Below are positions 33,700-44,489 of a stretch of DNA of 64,000 nt, in pieces. How positions within the stretch are numbered: the stretch's first letter is position 1; each line of letters opens with the position of its first letter. Source of the DNA: Sipunculus nudus (taxonomy: Eukaryota > Annelida > Sipuncula > Golfingiida > Sipunculidae). Position numbers and translations under genes: made by a program. The stretch spans positions 57,123,159 through 57,187,158 of the forward strand of contig CM049313.1 in assembly GCA_026874595.1 (NCBI GenBank), given 5' to 3'. A model generated the notes under the pieces. That model ran no database searches. It had not been told where the DNA came from and saw only the letters and a list, made by a program, of their open reading frames with translations.

Positions 33700-34690
33700 T
33701 AATAGCATAAATTAACTAGAATACGGGTAGTCGACAAGCGACTACGCGTATCCGCCGAAATCAGGGTGGGATGGGTGAAGTGAGGCATGGATTGAGTGGC
33801 AAGAGGAAATAGATTGAGATGTCTTGCATACTAGCATGGATGTCTGCCACTAAAACATGATTGTAGGTGGCGCCACCTGTTAATTGAAAGAGAAAGCTAT
33901 CCAAGATGTAAACGTATGCAAAATTTCAGGTGAATAAGTGATACCACCGCTGAGATATGAGTGATTTTTACCCTAGGCAAATGAACAGATTGACACCATG
34001 CAAAAATGGTTGTTAAGCTGTAGAGCTATTTAAGATCTATACTCATGCAAAATTTCAGGCCTATATGTCAAACCAGTCCTGAGATATTAGCATGGATGTC
34101 TGCAGCGTAAAGGTGAATGTAGGTGGCGCCTCCTGCCACAAAAACCAATAAGCATTCGAAGGTATATACATATGCAAATTTTCAGGTGGATACGTCGAAC
34201 CACTGCCAAGATATGGATGATTTTATCCCACGGCAGTCAAACAGAAGGACGCTGTGCAAAAATGGTTGAATGGGCGTATGATAAAGAGCTATGTTAGATC
34301 TAAACACATGCGAAATTTCAGACCGATACGTCTTACCAATCTTGAGATATTAGCACGGATGTTTGCAGCATAAACATAAATGTAGGTGGCGCCACCAGTT
34401 ATTTTGTATGATATAAGTATATCCAAGCGCTACACTTGTGCACAATTTCAGCCCGATCGGTCAAACGAGTCCGAAGATATGTGTGTGAAGGCAGACGCAC
34501 AGATGGACGCATTGCAGAGAGGAAATATCAGAGGTCAACGCAAAATATTTTGGCACCAGTTCACATGTGACCCGATAATATGGTCAAGTTTTCTGAAAAA
34601 TCGGTCCAGTTGTCTCAGAGTTCAATTCCGGAATGGAACGCGGCGCGGCGGCGGAACCCGGTCAAGAACATAGTATCCGCAAAACTTTGT
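33700..34690. repeat. Three-copy about 260-bp tandem array, probable non-autonomous element
   Basis: 'tagcatggatgtctgc' and its variants recur at 33,832, 34,088 and 34,351; each unit also has 'taggtggcgcc' and 'catgcaaaatttcagg'. The left edge has a 12-bp hairpin (33,722-33,733 with 33,739-33,750, one mismatch). The right edge is GC-rich with 'gtatccgc', as at the left. Confidence 0.65.
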
Positions 34691-36100
34691 TTTGGCGAAT
34701 ACAATTAAATATGGAACAGAGAATGCAAACTTTATGCGTGTGATGCTTGGCTGATAGTTAATTAATATGATATTCTTTCCAGTTGTATTGATATTTGCAT
34801 GATTTCGATTGGACATATTTTCATGGCTTAATTTTGCAATAAAATTAGCAAATATAACGAAAATGCTTGATCCGTATCCAAGTAATAAGCCAATGTGGTC
34901 AAAGAAGATAACAATGTGAACCATCTGAGCAAGAACAGTAATTGCTCTAATGGGTGCTGGATGTGGGTCACTCTATTAGCATACAAATAACAAAACACGG
35001 TGTTTGAGTTAACGTCATTGACAAGGGTGATAAGTGGTTACTGTAATTGACGTTTTAGTAATTACCGACACTTGATGATACATGTATATAGAATTATAAT
35101 GGTGTCAGTGTTTTAGGATAAACATCAACTACATGCTTCTATTAGAGTCTATTAATGTTGACAGGCCAGAATATATGCTATGAAATTACACTTATTATAC
35201 TCACGTGTAACAGAAATATAAACTTTCAGTTTACAGTTTGCAGCACACATTGTACCAATACATTTAATGTATACCCTACATGTCCTTCTTGGATTTCAAC
35301 ATGCTGTATACGCGAGTGCATATGTTTTACGTCATATAAAAGTCCAAGGCCGCTTGCATTTATTATTTACTGTTCCTCCACCTTGAAGAGTTTTATAATG
35401 GGAGTCTAGCCCCTTGCGATGAAAATAAAATATTACATATCATTTATATTGATCAATATAATAACAAATTCATAAAAAATGTAATTTAAAGTACATTTTC
35501 ATACTAGTAATGTAGACCTGATTGCAAATGTAATCATATTTTGTATCAGTCTGTGGCAAAATAAAATATTCGTTTGATGAAGCTTATCGCGTAAATATTA
35601 CTTATGGATAAATAAGTATACTTCATGATTAAAACTTTGACAAAATGGACATGTACTTGACCATTAATCCAGAACAGTTCATTTTCCACAGTTAAACTAG
35701 CTAAGGATGTTAAAAAATTCATATAGCACATTAAATATCAAGCATTAAGATAAGGATTTGAAATAGAGTAAAAAGGTCAGGGTAACGAAACAAGAACCAA
35801 GTCGTCTGAGGACAAGAAAGCTAATCGGTACGGGGCATTCAGAAAATCCTTAACCTTTAACCCCAAAATTACATGTGGGATTCCTAACCCCCATATACAA
35901 TACATATGTATATGTTGTCCCTAAACTTTAACCTGAGCTGGGTTGGGATCAGTACAAATCTGTACAAATGTGGTTTAATTACTGGCAGAGAAATCAAAAT
36001 ATGATAAAAACTGTTAATAGTTGTGCCAGGAATTGTCATTGTACATCAGTGTATTAAGTTTTACTTTCAAGCTATACGTCGGCCATAGGGTATTATAAGA
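34691..36100. other. Intergenic AT-rich sequence, no gene recognised
   Basis: No coding or RNA feature recognised. Frames here are short and lack domains. Confidence 0.4.
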
Positions 36101-36109
36101 AGTCACTGA

Positions 36110-37690
36110 AGCGCGCCGATGTATCCAAGTTGTAAGTGGACAAGAATGTCTCCCTCCTCAAAACTGACCTCAATAGGAAGCTAGCGGAGCTACACTTGAC
36201 AAGTTAGATATCGAGAATGACTGGGCAGCGTTTAGAGATCTAGTCCAATCCACCTCACTGGATGTCCTTGGACCAACAACTGTGAGGCACAAGGACTGGT
36301 TTGATGAGAACGATAACAAGATACAAGGGCTCCTCACAGAAAAACACAGGCTTCACCTTGTGTACCAACAGGACCCCACCTCAATCTCAAAGAAAGCGGC
36401 CTTCACAAACATCCACCGCTTGGTCCAGACTAAACTACGCAGCATGCCAGATACCTGGCTAGGAGTCAAAACACTAGAGATCCAGAGATACGCGGATATG
36501 CATGGCTCTAAAAAATCCTATGATGATGCTCTCAAAGCTTCCGACTTCCCAGTAGGCAACGGAGTAAAAACAATCCTGCGTTCTATAGCTCTAAAACTGT
36601 TCAGCATGATGTTTGCTGCATTTCTAATGGCCGCTTTTAACAAGGACGATCTTGGAGTCGGTGTTAGATACCGCACAGATGGGAAGCTCCTCAATCCCAG
36701 AAGACTCTATGCTGTCACGAAAGTCAGGACAACCATTATCCGTGACCTGCTCTTTACTGACGATTGCGCCTTGAATGCATCTTCAGAATCAGACATGCAG
36801 CATAAAATGTACCAGTTTTTTCGTGCATGCGACAACTTTGGGCTTACCATGAGCATAAAGAAGACAGGAAATGATGCACCAACCAGGACAAGAAAAGCAA
36901 TATAACGTACCTTCCATCATGGTGCATGGATCAAATCTGAAGATGGTGGGAAAAAAATCACGTATCGGGGGAGCACATTGTCAAAACAACAAACATAATT
37001 GATGAGGTCAACATTAGAGTAGCAAAAGCCAGCATTTTGGGAGCGCAGAACACCCATATTAAAACCAAGATCCAGGCCTAAAATGCTGTAGTCATCACTA
37101 CCCTGCTGTATGGCTGCGAGACATGGAATATTTATGCAAGACATGCCAAATAACCGAACCACTTTCACCTGACCTGCCTTCGTCGACTGATGAATAATAG
37201 AAAGCAAATCAGAGTTCCAGATACTGAGGTCCTAAGATGTGACGACCTCCCATGGTCCATGCATCATCTTGCATCTATCCCAGGTCCAATGGGCAGGTCA
37301 CGTTTGACGCATGCCAGATACAAGACTCCCAAAACAACTTTTGTATGGAGAACTTTAGTGTCTGGTAAAAGGTCCATAGGAGGTCAGCGGAGGCGCTACA
37401 AGGAGAGTCTGAAAGCATCACTGAAAAAAACGATCCATCAATACAGATACATTTGAAAGTCTAGCGCAGGATCGAAAAGCATGGCATGCAGCTGCACACA
37501 TAGGTGCAGTAGACGATGTGGTAGCACGACTAGCGGAGTCCAGGAGAAAACGTGAGGTCCGCAAGACGAGGATGGCGCAACTACCTCAACGGCAACCACC
37601 GATCATAAGTATCCAACATGTGGGAGGTTCTTCTGTGCCCGGATCGGCCTGACAAGTCATCTCCGGTGACACAAAGTTAGATCAACTACA
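36110..37690 (+). mobile_element. Internally deleted RTE-like LINE relic
   Basis: Coding remains in order: endonuclease-RT linker (36,200-36,540, 'WFDENDNKIQGLL', 'KHRLHLVYQQDPTS'), RT palm from about 36,545 ('FPVGNGVK', 'LFSMMFAAFL', 'LLFTDDCALNA'), thumb and C-terminal region in shifted frames (37,140-37,456, 'GGQRRRYKESLKASLK'), and a C-terminal zinc-finger-like CGRFFCARIGLTSHLR at about 37,615-37,670. About 260 residues of RT fingers and early palm are missing between 'YDDALKA' and 'SDFPVGNGVK'. The catalytic FADD reads FTDD. The RTE assignment is tentative. Confidence 0.75.
36282..36905 (+). pseudogene. LINE ORF2 remnant (207 codons, deletion-fused)
   Basis: One open frame joins the pre-RT region directly to the RT palm after the 'NGVKQGC' motif, here read as GNGVKTILRSIALK. 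The deletion kept the reading frame. FTDD replaces the active-site FADD and the fingers domain is gone, so no RT activity is expected. It ends by frameshift after 'NFGLTMSIKKT'. Confidence 0.75.
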
Positions 37691-37879
37691 AAACCTTGAT
37701 AATCATAGTCATCTTCGCAAAGCGATGGACGAACATTCAGCTAATGATATTTTCAGTGGTCTACTGGATGGTAAGACCAATTAAAACGCGGCACCTTGAT
37801 ACCTTAGCATAGATAACCAAAGGGTGAGGTATTATATAATACGTTTCATAACCTCCACGAAACTCATGATTCGATCCGT

Positions 37880-38760
37880 GGCTCATTACATATGCAAATG
37901 AGTTATATAATTATAACATGATAATTGTTTTTAGTCTTTGGAAGGGGAAGACCAATCAGTTATTATCAGGGGGACCAATTACCCAAGTAAGTAGACAAAC
38001 CATTTAATCACATTAGTAATAGTATATGCTTCTAAATTACATTCAATTAAAAATTCAAATCAGCATTACTATTCCTATTGGAAATATCATGCAAATGTAA
38101 TTGTAATTACTTTAAAAGAGAGACAAATATGTAAATTAACTTTAAAATTGAAACGAAAACATTACCGCTAATAAATAACTTATTAAGCTACTGTTTTCGT
38201 CATGATGTCCTTATGACAAGACCTACTCTAATCTCGATAATCTCGTCTAATTTGCATAATTTATCTGCTTTTTATTAATTAAAATATAAGATTTATATAG
38301 ACATAGGTTATATATTATCAAATTTGAATATTTTAACCCGAAATACTTTATTCTTTCTATAAAAAGCCAAATAATCAAGATTTTTGTTGTCCAATCAATT
38401 CTACATATTCATTCAAATATGCAAATTTATGCAAATTATCTAAAAGGATATGAACAGTACAACATTTTTTCATAACAGAAATTGATACTACAGAAAAAAT
38501 TACCCTAGAATCAACCAAGAACAGTTTTCGGTTGAGGATTATCAAATTGTTTGCCTTAACCTTGTCTAAAATGACTGTTTTTGAATAATCTATAACCCTG
38601 GTTTTAATATGGCCTCCATTTATCCAAGATATGGCGGAAGAAAAATGCAAACATCGATTTTAAGTTATATTATGATCCAAAGTCATGATAAAGTATGTTT
38701 GCAAAAATCCACATGAAAATTCCACAGGAGCCAGCATTTAGACATAATTATATACACTAC
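37880..38760 (-). repeat. Right arm of a large inverted repeat
   Basis: Reverse complement of the 32,280-33,480 arm. The reading 'atggcggaagaaaaatgcaaacatcgatttt' at 38,631 mirrors 32,350, and 'tgcataatttatctgc' at 38,255 mirrors 32,745. The inner end includes 'gtagacaaaccatttaatcacatt' at about 37,990. Confidence 0.65.
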
Positions 38761-39374
38761 AAAGCATGCACAGAAACCAGTGTACTTAAAGTCTTGTTTG
38801 TATGCACTAACATTTCTATTCCCACAGACTAACCCTAATTTGCATAAATTTGTGACTGTTTCATAACAATATACTCCATTAACCCTGGCATATTTGATAT
38901 TAATTTATTCCTCAGTAGCTGGTCTTTTCATCTGATCACATTTTGTGGCTCCTTTTCACACATTTGCAAATCTACAGAAAATAAAGGTGCATATATAGCA
39001 AATTTTAAAATAAAATTAGCATCTAATTAACATAATAAATATGCAAATTTCTTATTTTTTATAATATTTTTCTGTTTTCCAAATCTGTAAAGGAAATACT
39101 ACATTTTTGTGAAGACTGCAAGTGCCTATCGTTAAAATTAATTAAGAAATTAACAAACAAGTGAAATTAATTATTTTATCTAAAATTCGAGAGGTTGCCA
39201 ATAAACGGGTCAATAAATATGCCAAAGAACAATTTTCTGAAGCCACGACCTATTTTTTAAGAATGAGGAGATGACTACCTCTTTTAAGATGTAGGTCGTG
39301 TCTTTTTATACCTCCGGTTGGGGTTACACCTATTTCTAAGCCTCTTTTGGGAGGTTGGCCGCTAGTCTATGAGC
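38761..39374. other. Intergenic sequence with an imperfect hairpin
   Basis: AT-rich, no gene. 39,244-39,300 forms an imperfect inverted repeat (ACGACCTAttttttaag with aagatgTAGGTCGT). It is close to the TRIM fragment that follows, but no link is shown. Confidence 0.35.
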
Positions 39375-39567
39375 AATTTGTCTTCGTAACAAATGGGGGC
39401 TCGTCCAACGTGACGGCAATTTTTGTGGCCCGGTGAATGGTTAGAAAATTACCGCCACCTAGTTCACCGAAGGTGAGTATCCTGGGATAGTCTTGTTCTG
39501 ATAGCAGAACGCTCTTAAGAGGGGGTGTGTTACGGGGTGAAGCTTGCTTTTCTAGCGAAGCGGTTGT
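39375..39567 (+). mobile_element. TRIM fragment: LTR end, internal region, LTR start
   Basis: LTR tail 'aatttgtcttcgtaaca' (to 39,391), then an internal region with a partly mutated PBS, then the purine tract and the start of a second LTR (39,528-39,567) that lacks about 20 bp ('ggggtga|agcttgc') and stops at 'gaagcggttg'. The internal region has an extra stretch ('ttagaaaattaccgccacc') absent from the 27.8 kb copies. It keeps the hairpin GTTCTGATAGCAGAAC. Confidence 0.72.
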
Positions 39568-40161
39568 GATGTAGTGCTTTTATCTGTTTAACCAAAAAAA
39601 TTCAGTTATTATCATGCTTTCCCTGGTCATATGATACGTATTTTTATCGAAACATACAAAAAAAAAAAAAAACAGGGCAAAAATAAAAATAAACAATTGC
39701 CCGCACTGATTTCTAGCTGTAAAAAAGTGCCTGAGAACCATACCTTTTTTTGCCTTAACTTCTTTTTTTCTGAGTTTTCCTTTAACTCACTTTTTCTTCA
39801 TCCTGAGGGGGTTTATCCATACAGACTTTAAACATATAACCCATCGCGATATATAAAATGACCAAAGTCTAAAATCTTAAGCTTTTTTTAAATCCTGTAT
39901 TAAGACATTTTTGTTTGTTTATGTTTCCTCTTATTCAAAATTGTGATTAGGCTGAGAACATTTGAGAACAATTTATGTCTGAATTGTTATATTTCATTTC
40001 TTTAAATATATTTTTGAGAATATCATCTGCCGGAACATTAACTTTTACAATATATTCATTAATCATTTAGTTTCACTGTCCTTGTTTCAGACAAAGAGGT
40101 GAACATTGTTCAAAGCCTGCAGGCACTCCATAACTAAATGGATAATAATAATAATAATAAT

Positions 40162-40203
<42 letters not shown>

Positions 40204-40430
40204 TATAATAATAGTATAATAATGTTTTATTGCAAACTCATGGTCAATATACATGATGAATGGTGACTAAAATTTAAAAAAAATATTATATTTTAATAAA
40301 TTATAAATAGCTTAAAACTAATTTCACTGAAGTGCTACTTTTATCTAAATGGATTGTTTTTTTTTTTTTTGTCTTTCAAACGTGTTTTTGTCGTCAGAAT
40401 TGGATCTTGTATGCCTGGTTGAACCGTTCT
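39568..40430. other. Intergenic AT-rich sequence with (TAA)n
   Basis: No gene recognised. A (TAA)n tract lies at about 40,141-40,212. Confidence 0.4.
40141..40212. repeat. (TAA)n microsatellite
   Basis: ATA/TAA trinucleotide tract with a few TTA interruptions. No LINE coding sequence is seen beside it. Confidence 0.85.
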
Positions 40431-40439
40431 CTTTGGTTA

Positions 40440-40900
40440 TTTAAGGGTCTTTTTGCGCCCGTTATTTTGAGTTAGGTTCGATAGATGGCGCAACCTCATG
40501 AGGTGCGCAGGCAGCGCGTGTATCCGAGACCGGTCACGAGTAACCAAGCCTGAAGTAAATGTTTACCGTTTGGTCAGTCACACAGAGGGAGGGGTGGAAA
40601 ATTCACACAACGTTCATCTTCTATTTCCTGAACCAGTGACCCAAAAGTGATTCCTGATCAGCAATGATAGTTCTGTCGTCTTAGGTCAGCGATTAAACTG
40701 ATGGGAACGACTGGAAGGTCAGGTACAGAGAAGCAGGTACAAAGAAACTGTCAGGTTACCAATAACACTCCATCCTCACAGACTGTCTGTGTCACTGTCA
40801 ACATACTTGTTGCGGATCCACAACTGTGATACGATCACAGTTGTGGGAATGGCCTGTACAGTAAGGCCTTGTAATGGTGGAATGGTAGACACTGGTTGAA
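40440..40900 (+). promoter_or_regulatory. Candidate HERC1 promoter / 5' UTR region
   Basis: A locally CpG-richer block ('gcgcccgttattttgag', 'gcgcaggcagcgcgtgtatccgag') lies about 3 kb upstream of the first HERC1 coding exon, which begins with a splice acceptor and so requires an upstream untranslated exon. GT donors such as 'aggtacag' near 40,719 are possible. Only composition and position support this. Confidence 0.22.
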
Positions 40901-41747
40901 GGCACCAAAAAACTCATAAAACTACTAAATATACACACCAAAATGCATCTGTTAGTGTATTTGATAGTAAACTAAATGGGTCTTTCTGGCAACTTTACCA
41001 CATTCTTACCTTAATATATTAATAATGAAACATTATCCCTAACGATCCTTGTAAGCCCGCAGTGATTTAAACATTATACAGGAATTTGTAATGAGCGGAT
41101 GTTGATCGACTGGTACCCTCCACCGACATCTATTAATATTATCGCCTGCTTTTTCCAGTTCAAACGGCGATAAGATCAGAGCAGGTTCCCAGTCTAAATC
41201 CCATTGCAAAGGACTGTGGGTCACTCCATGTAATCATAGCGGCTTGTTCTCTATGTTACAGATCAGCTCTTGGCAAAACTATGGATAAGTAGGACAGTTG
41301 AGCATTATTTTGGTGCCACTACTTTGCACATGTTTCATAAAACATCCAAAGACAACAAAAAGGTAATTATTTAATGTTGACACCGCTTGAAATGTCAATT
41401 GTACGATTTCAAAGGGGTCTCCTATTTGGAACCTTACGAGGTGTTTTCCTAAGAGTCCATCCCAAGACGTTGTTGACGGAGAGGAGCAGAGTGGATCGGA
41501 ATCGCACGTCCTGGGACGAGACGATCAACACTCACTTGAAGTTTACATTCATAGTGTCATATGCGACAGTTGAGGCTAAAAATAAGTAATATTTTTTTTA
41601 CTGTAGTATCCAAGTATATGTAATTGTGCTTTTAAGCAGTTTGTTTTGGTATATGTATATAAAACAGTTTTTATATAAAAAAATATATGTATCATGTTAT
41701 ACATCATAGTATAATTTAAAGAAGAGACATTATTTTGTATAAAAATA

Positions 41748-41750
<3 letters not shown>

Positions 41751-41808
<58 letters not shown>
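41751..41808. repeat. (TA)n microsatellite
   Basis: Pure TA tract upstream of HERC1. Confidence 0.9.
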
Positions 41809-41810
<2 letters not shown>

Positions 41811-42304
41811 GGTCAGTTTGAATTGGAATAACAATGTGTTGTAAATAAAAAATATCGAAGTTTATTGTGATTGTCCAGGATAACATTATTCAGTACTTTG
41901 CTGATGTCAAGATGTTAAAGTTGCAAATTTTGCAGTACTTCCTTTAACTTTCTCTTCAGTATATACCAAAAAGGGGTTTTCTAATGATTTTTAACAATAA
42001 ATATAATGTATTTATATTAATATTTCATTTATAAAAAAAAAAATTATAAAATACTTTTTTGTGAAAGTAAAGCTGTATGTAAAATGAATGTCAGCCATGT
42101 TTTGATAAGTGCAGCTAAAAACTGGGGTGTTAACATCTATCCATAATAAATATTATATACTTTCTTCCAAAATATTGTAAAAAGGATGTGAAATAAGGCT
42201 TTACAAAAACCGGCTCAAATGCACAATTACCCAAGTATCAGGCATTAGTGTAGTGACATACCACTTATTTTATAATATGTTTACTGTGATACAATTATTG
42301 AAAT

Positions 42305-42560
42305 GTGCCAGGACAGTCGAGTGGAGAAAATGTCTTCCCTCTCTACTGGTGACCCGGGTCCGATCCTGTGCATGGCTAAATAGCTGGCTACGTATATGAG
42401 GGTTGGTTGTAATGGCCTATCCAAGATCAATGATTCTCTCTGGGTTTTTTTTTTGCTTCCTCCACCCTAACACTAAGTCATCGCAGGAGTGACTACAGAA
42501 TTAGTGCCTATGGGAAATGGTTTAAGGGGCTTTGCTGATTATACATCAAGACAAAGAAAG
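42305..42560 (+). repeat. Putative tRNA-derived SINE
   Basis: 'cagtcgagtggagaaaatg' and a B-box-like GGGTCCGATCC are followed by a non-tRNA body ('gagggttggttgtaatggcctatccaagatc', 'cctccaccctaacactaa') ending in an A-rich 'aagacaaagaaagacaagaaaaag'. Head, body and A-rich tail fit a SINE. The family is not identified. Confidence 0.5.
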
Positions 42561-43575
42561 ACAAGAAAAAGTATGATACCTGTAGTAACAGAAAATGGGG
42601 CTATATATAAATCCAGCTTTTAGTTTCTTGATTTTGCTGCCATTTTTTAATGTTTCTTAATTACCAGGTCAGTAGTGATCACAGCTTAAAGCCCTTCCTT
42701 CGATTTATGTACATACTTGGAAGGATGGACATGACTACTTAAACTGAAGTGCGGAAACCAGAACTTCTGTCTTACCAACCTGTGATTATACTTTATATTT
42801 TCTCCATATTAAGTCAATGTTTATTTGTCAGTTTTTGTTCGGGCCATTGACCAGTGATTCAGGCAACTTGATTGCATATTTGTTGACAAGAACACAGTTG
42901 AAAGGCTGACATAAGACAATCTTGATGAGTACTTTGCCCAGTGTGATGCAGTTAAGTTGTTATCAGCATTATATTCTCATGTAGACAACATCAGCCAGTG
43001 TTAGAATGAAGGATAAATTACTATTTTAATGGTTTTAGGATAGTTTATTATTGTTGACAATACATTAATACATGTACATGTTAAAGATGTACATGTATAT
43101 TTTGTTGTTTGATAATACTTTATATTTAAGCACTGACATTCTTTTGCCACTCTTTTTACTTTGCAATATTTTCCTATTTATAACTTTTACTGTATTTTGC
43201 CATAATCAAAATATATCATTTGGGCATTAATATTCAGAATGTTCAGATGCATTTTTCATTTAATTTAATTAAGGTCAGCAGTGAACAGTTGGATGTGTAA
43301 CTATTGTTGTGGAGCATGGTTTCATAATGGATATGGACTTTGGACTGGTCATTCCTGGTGGTCAAATGTAGAACAAATACCCATCTAGCACCTACTGTGG
43401 CTGCTTGGGTAGTATTCTCCCTATCAAGCTGAGAAAAGCTACAAGAATGAAAGGTTGGGAAGATCAGGAAGAGAAATTATAAATTCAGATGAGACAGACA
43501 ACTTTGGTGATATCAGACTATAAACCCTCACCTTTACCTTTATGTGTCTATTTATATATATTTGTTTGTTTGTAG

Positions 43576-44489
43576 AGATGGCAGGGAATCAGCTGGTGAA
43601 ATGTAATTGGATGGACCACCTGAACACAGCATGGGTAGCGGAGGATGGAAGGCACATAGCCAGCCGAGAAGGGGTGTCCATGTTATACAACCGTCTTATA
43701 ACAAACAAAGAAGTTCTCAAGCTTCCACAGCACATGGTACTAGTGAACGGGCCCATGCTTGTGGACTTCGAACCTGAGGTGCCCTCTACCGAAGAGCAGC
43801 TACACTACTTAAGTAGTCTGTGCAGCCGACAGCATCTTATAGCTCAGATGGTGCTGACCCACTCCCCATTTGCCTCTATCCTGCACAAGCGTCTCGTGCT
43901 GCTGCAGCGCATATTTTACGCTATATCCAACAAATACCATGAAAAATCCCACCTTCCTACTCAGCTGAACGGGAACACTGGCTGGAGAAATTCTGAGAAC
44001 AGAACAACGTTTGTTGAAAAAACCATCAGCAGCACTGACGCGCTGGTAGAGATGGGAGTCAAGACAGGTCTGAGTCTTGTTTTTTCATTGCTGCAGCAGA
44101 ACTGGGCCATGCCCCATGCTGGAGGGATCAACGTGTGTAATAACATCCTGCAGACAGCCCACGGAATCCTCATGGCTTTACCCCCTTTGTCACTGGCTAA
44201 CGAAACCAAAATCCCAGCGCTGGGTATCGAGGCTTTGAATCAGGTGACAGGATTTCTTAAGGATGCCGTGCTGTCACATTCAGTGGCTGACCAACATGGA
44301 AGGAAGCTTGCGTCAGAGCTGCTGCTGGCACTTTCAGTCCAAAGGGGATCACTGCACTGCCTCCTGGAGTGGATTGAGATGGCACTGCATGCCGCAGGCT
44401 CAGGACATAACAACGATGGTGAGACAGAACCAACACTAATATCCAAGGCCATGGTGACATGGGTCATGACGCAAATGTGTAAATCTGTG
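43576..44489 (+). CDS. HERC1: HERC1 coding exon 1 (residues 1-304)
   Basis: Acceptor 'tttgtag' at 43,573-43,575 puts the ATG (43,578) two bases into the exon, so a 5' UTR exon lies upstream. An in-frame ATG at 43,542 would add 12 residues but sits in the polypyrimidine tract. Encodes '[25 protein letters not shown]', [20 protein letters not shown] and '[19 protein letters not shown]', all conserved in HERC1. Donor gtg|gtaagt, phase 0. Confidence 0.92.

Noticed and set aside
43542-43577. ATG at 43,542 as the HERC1 start
   Set aside because: It would translate a T-rich tract that ends in a splice acceptor; the ATG at 43,578 matches the start of vertebrate HERC1.
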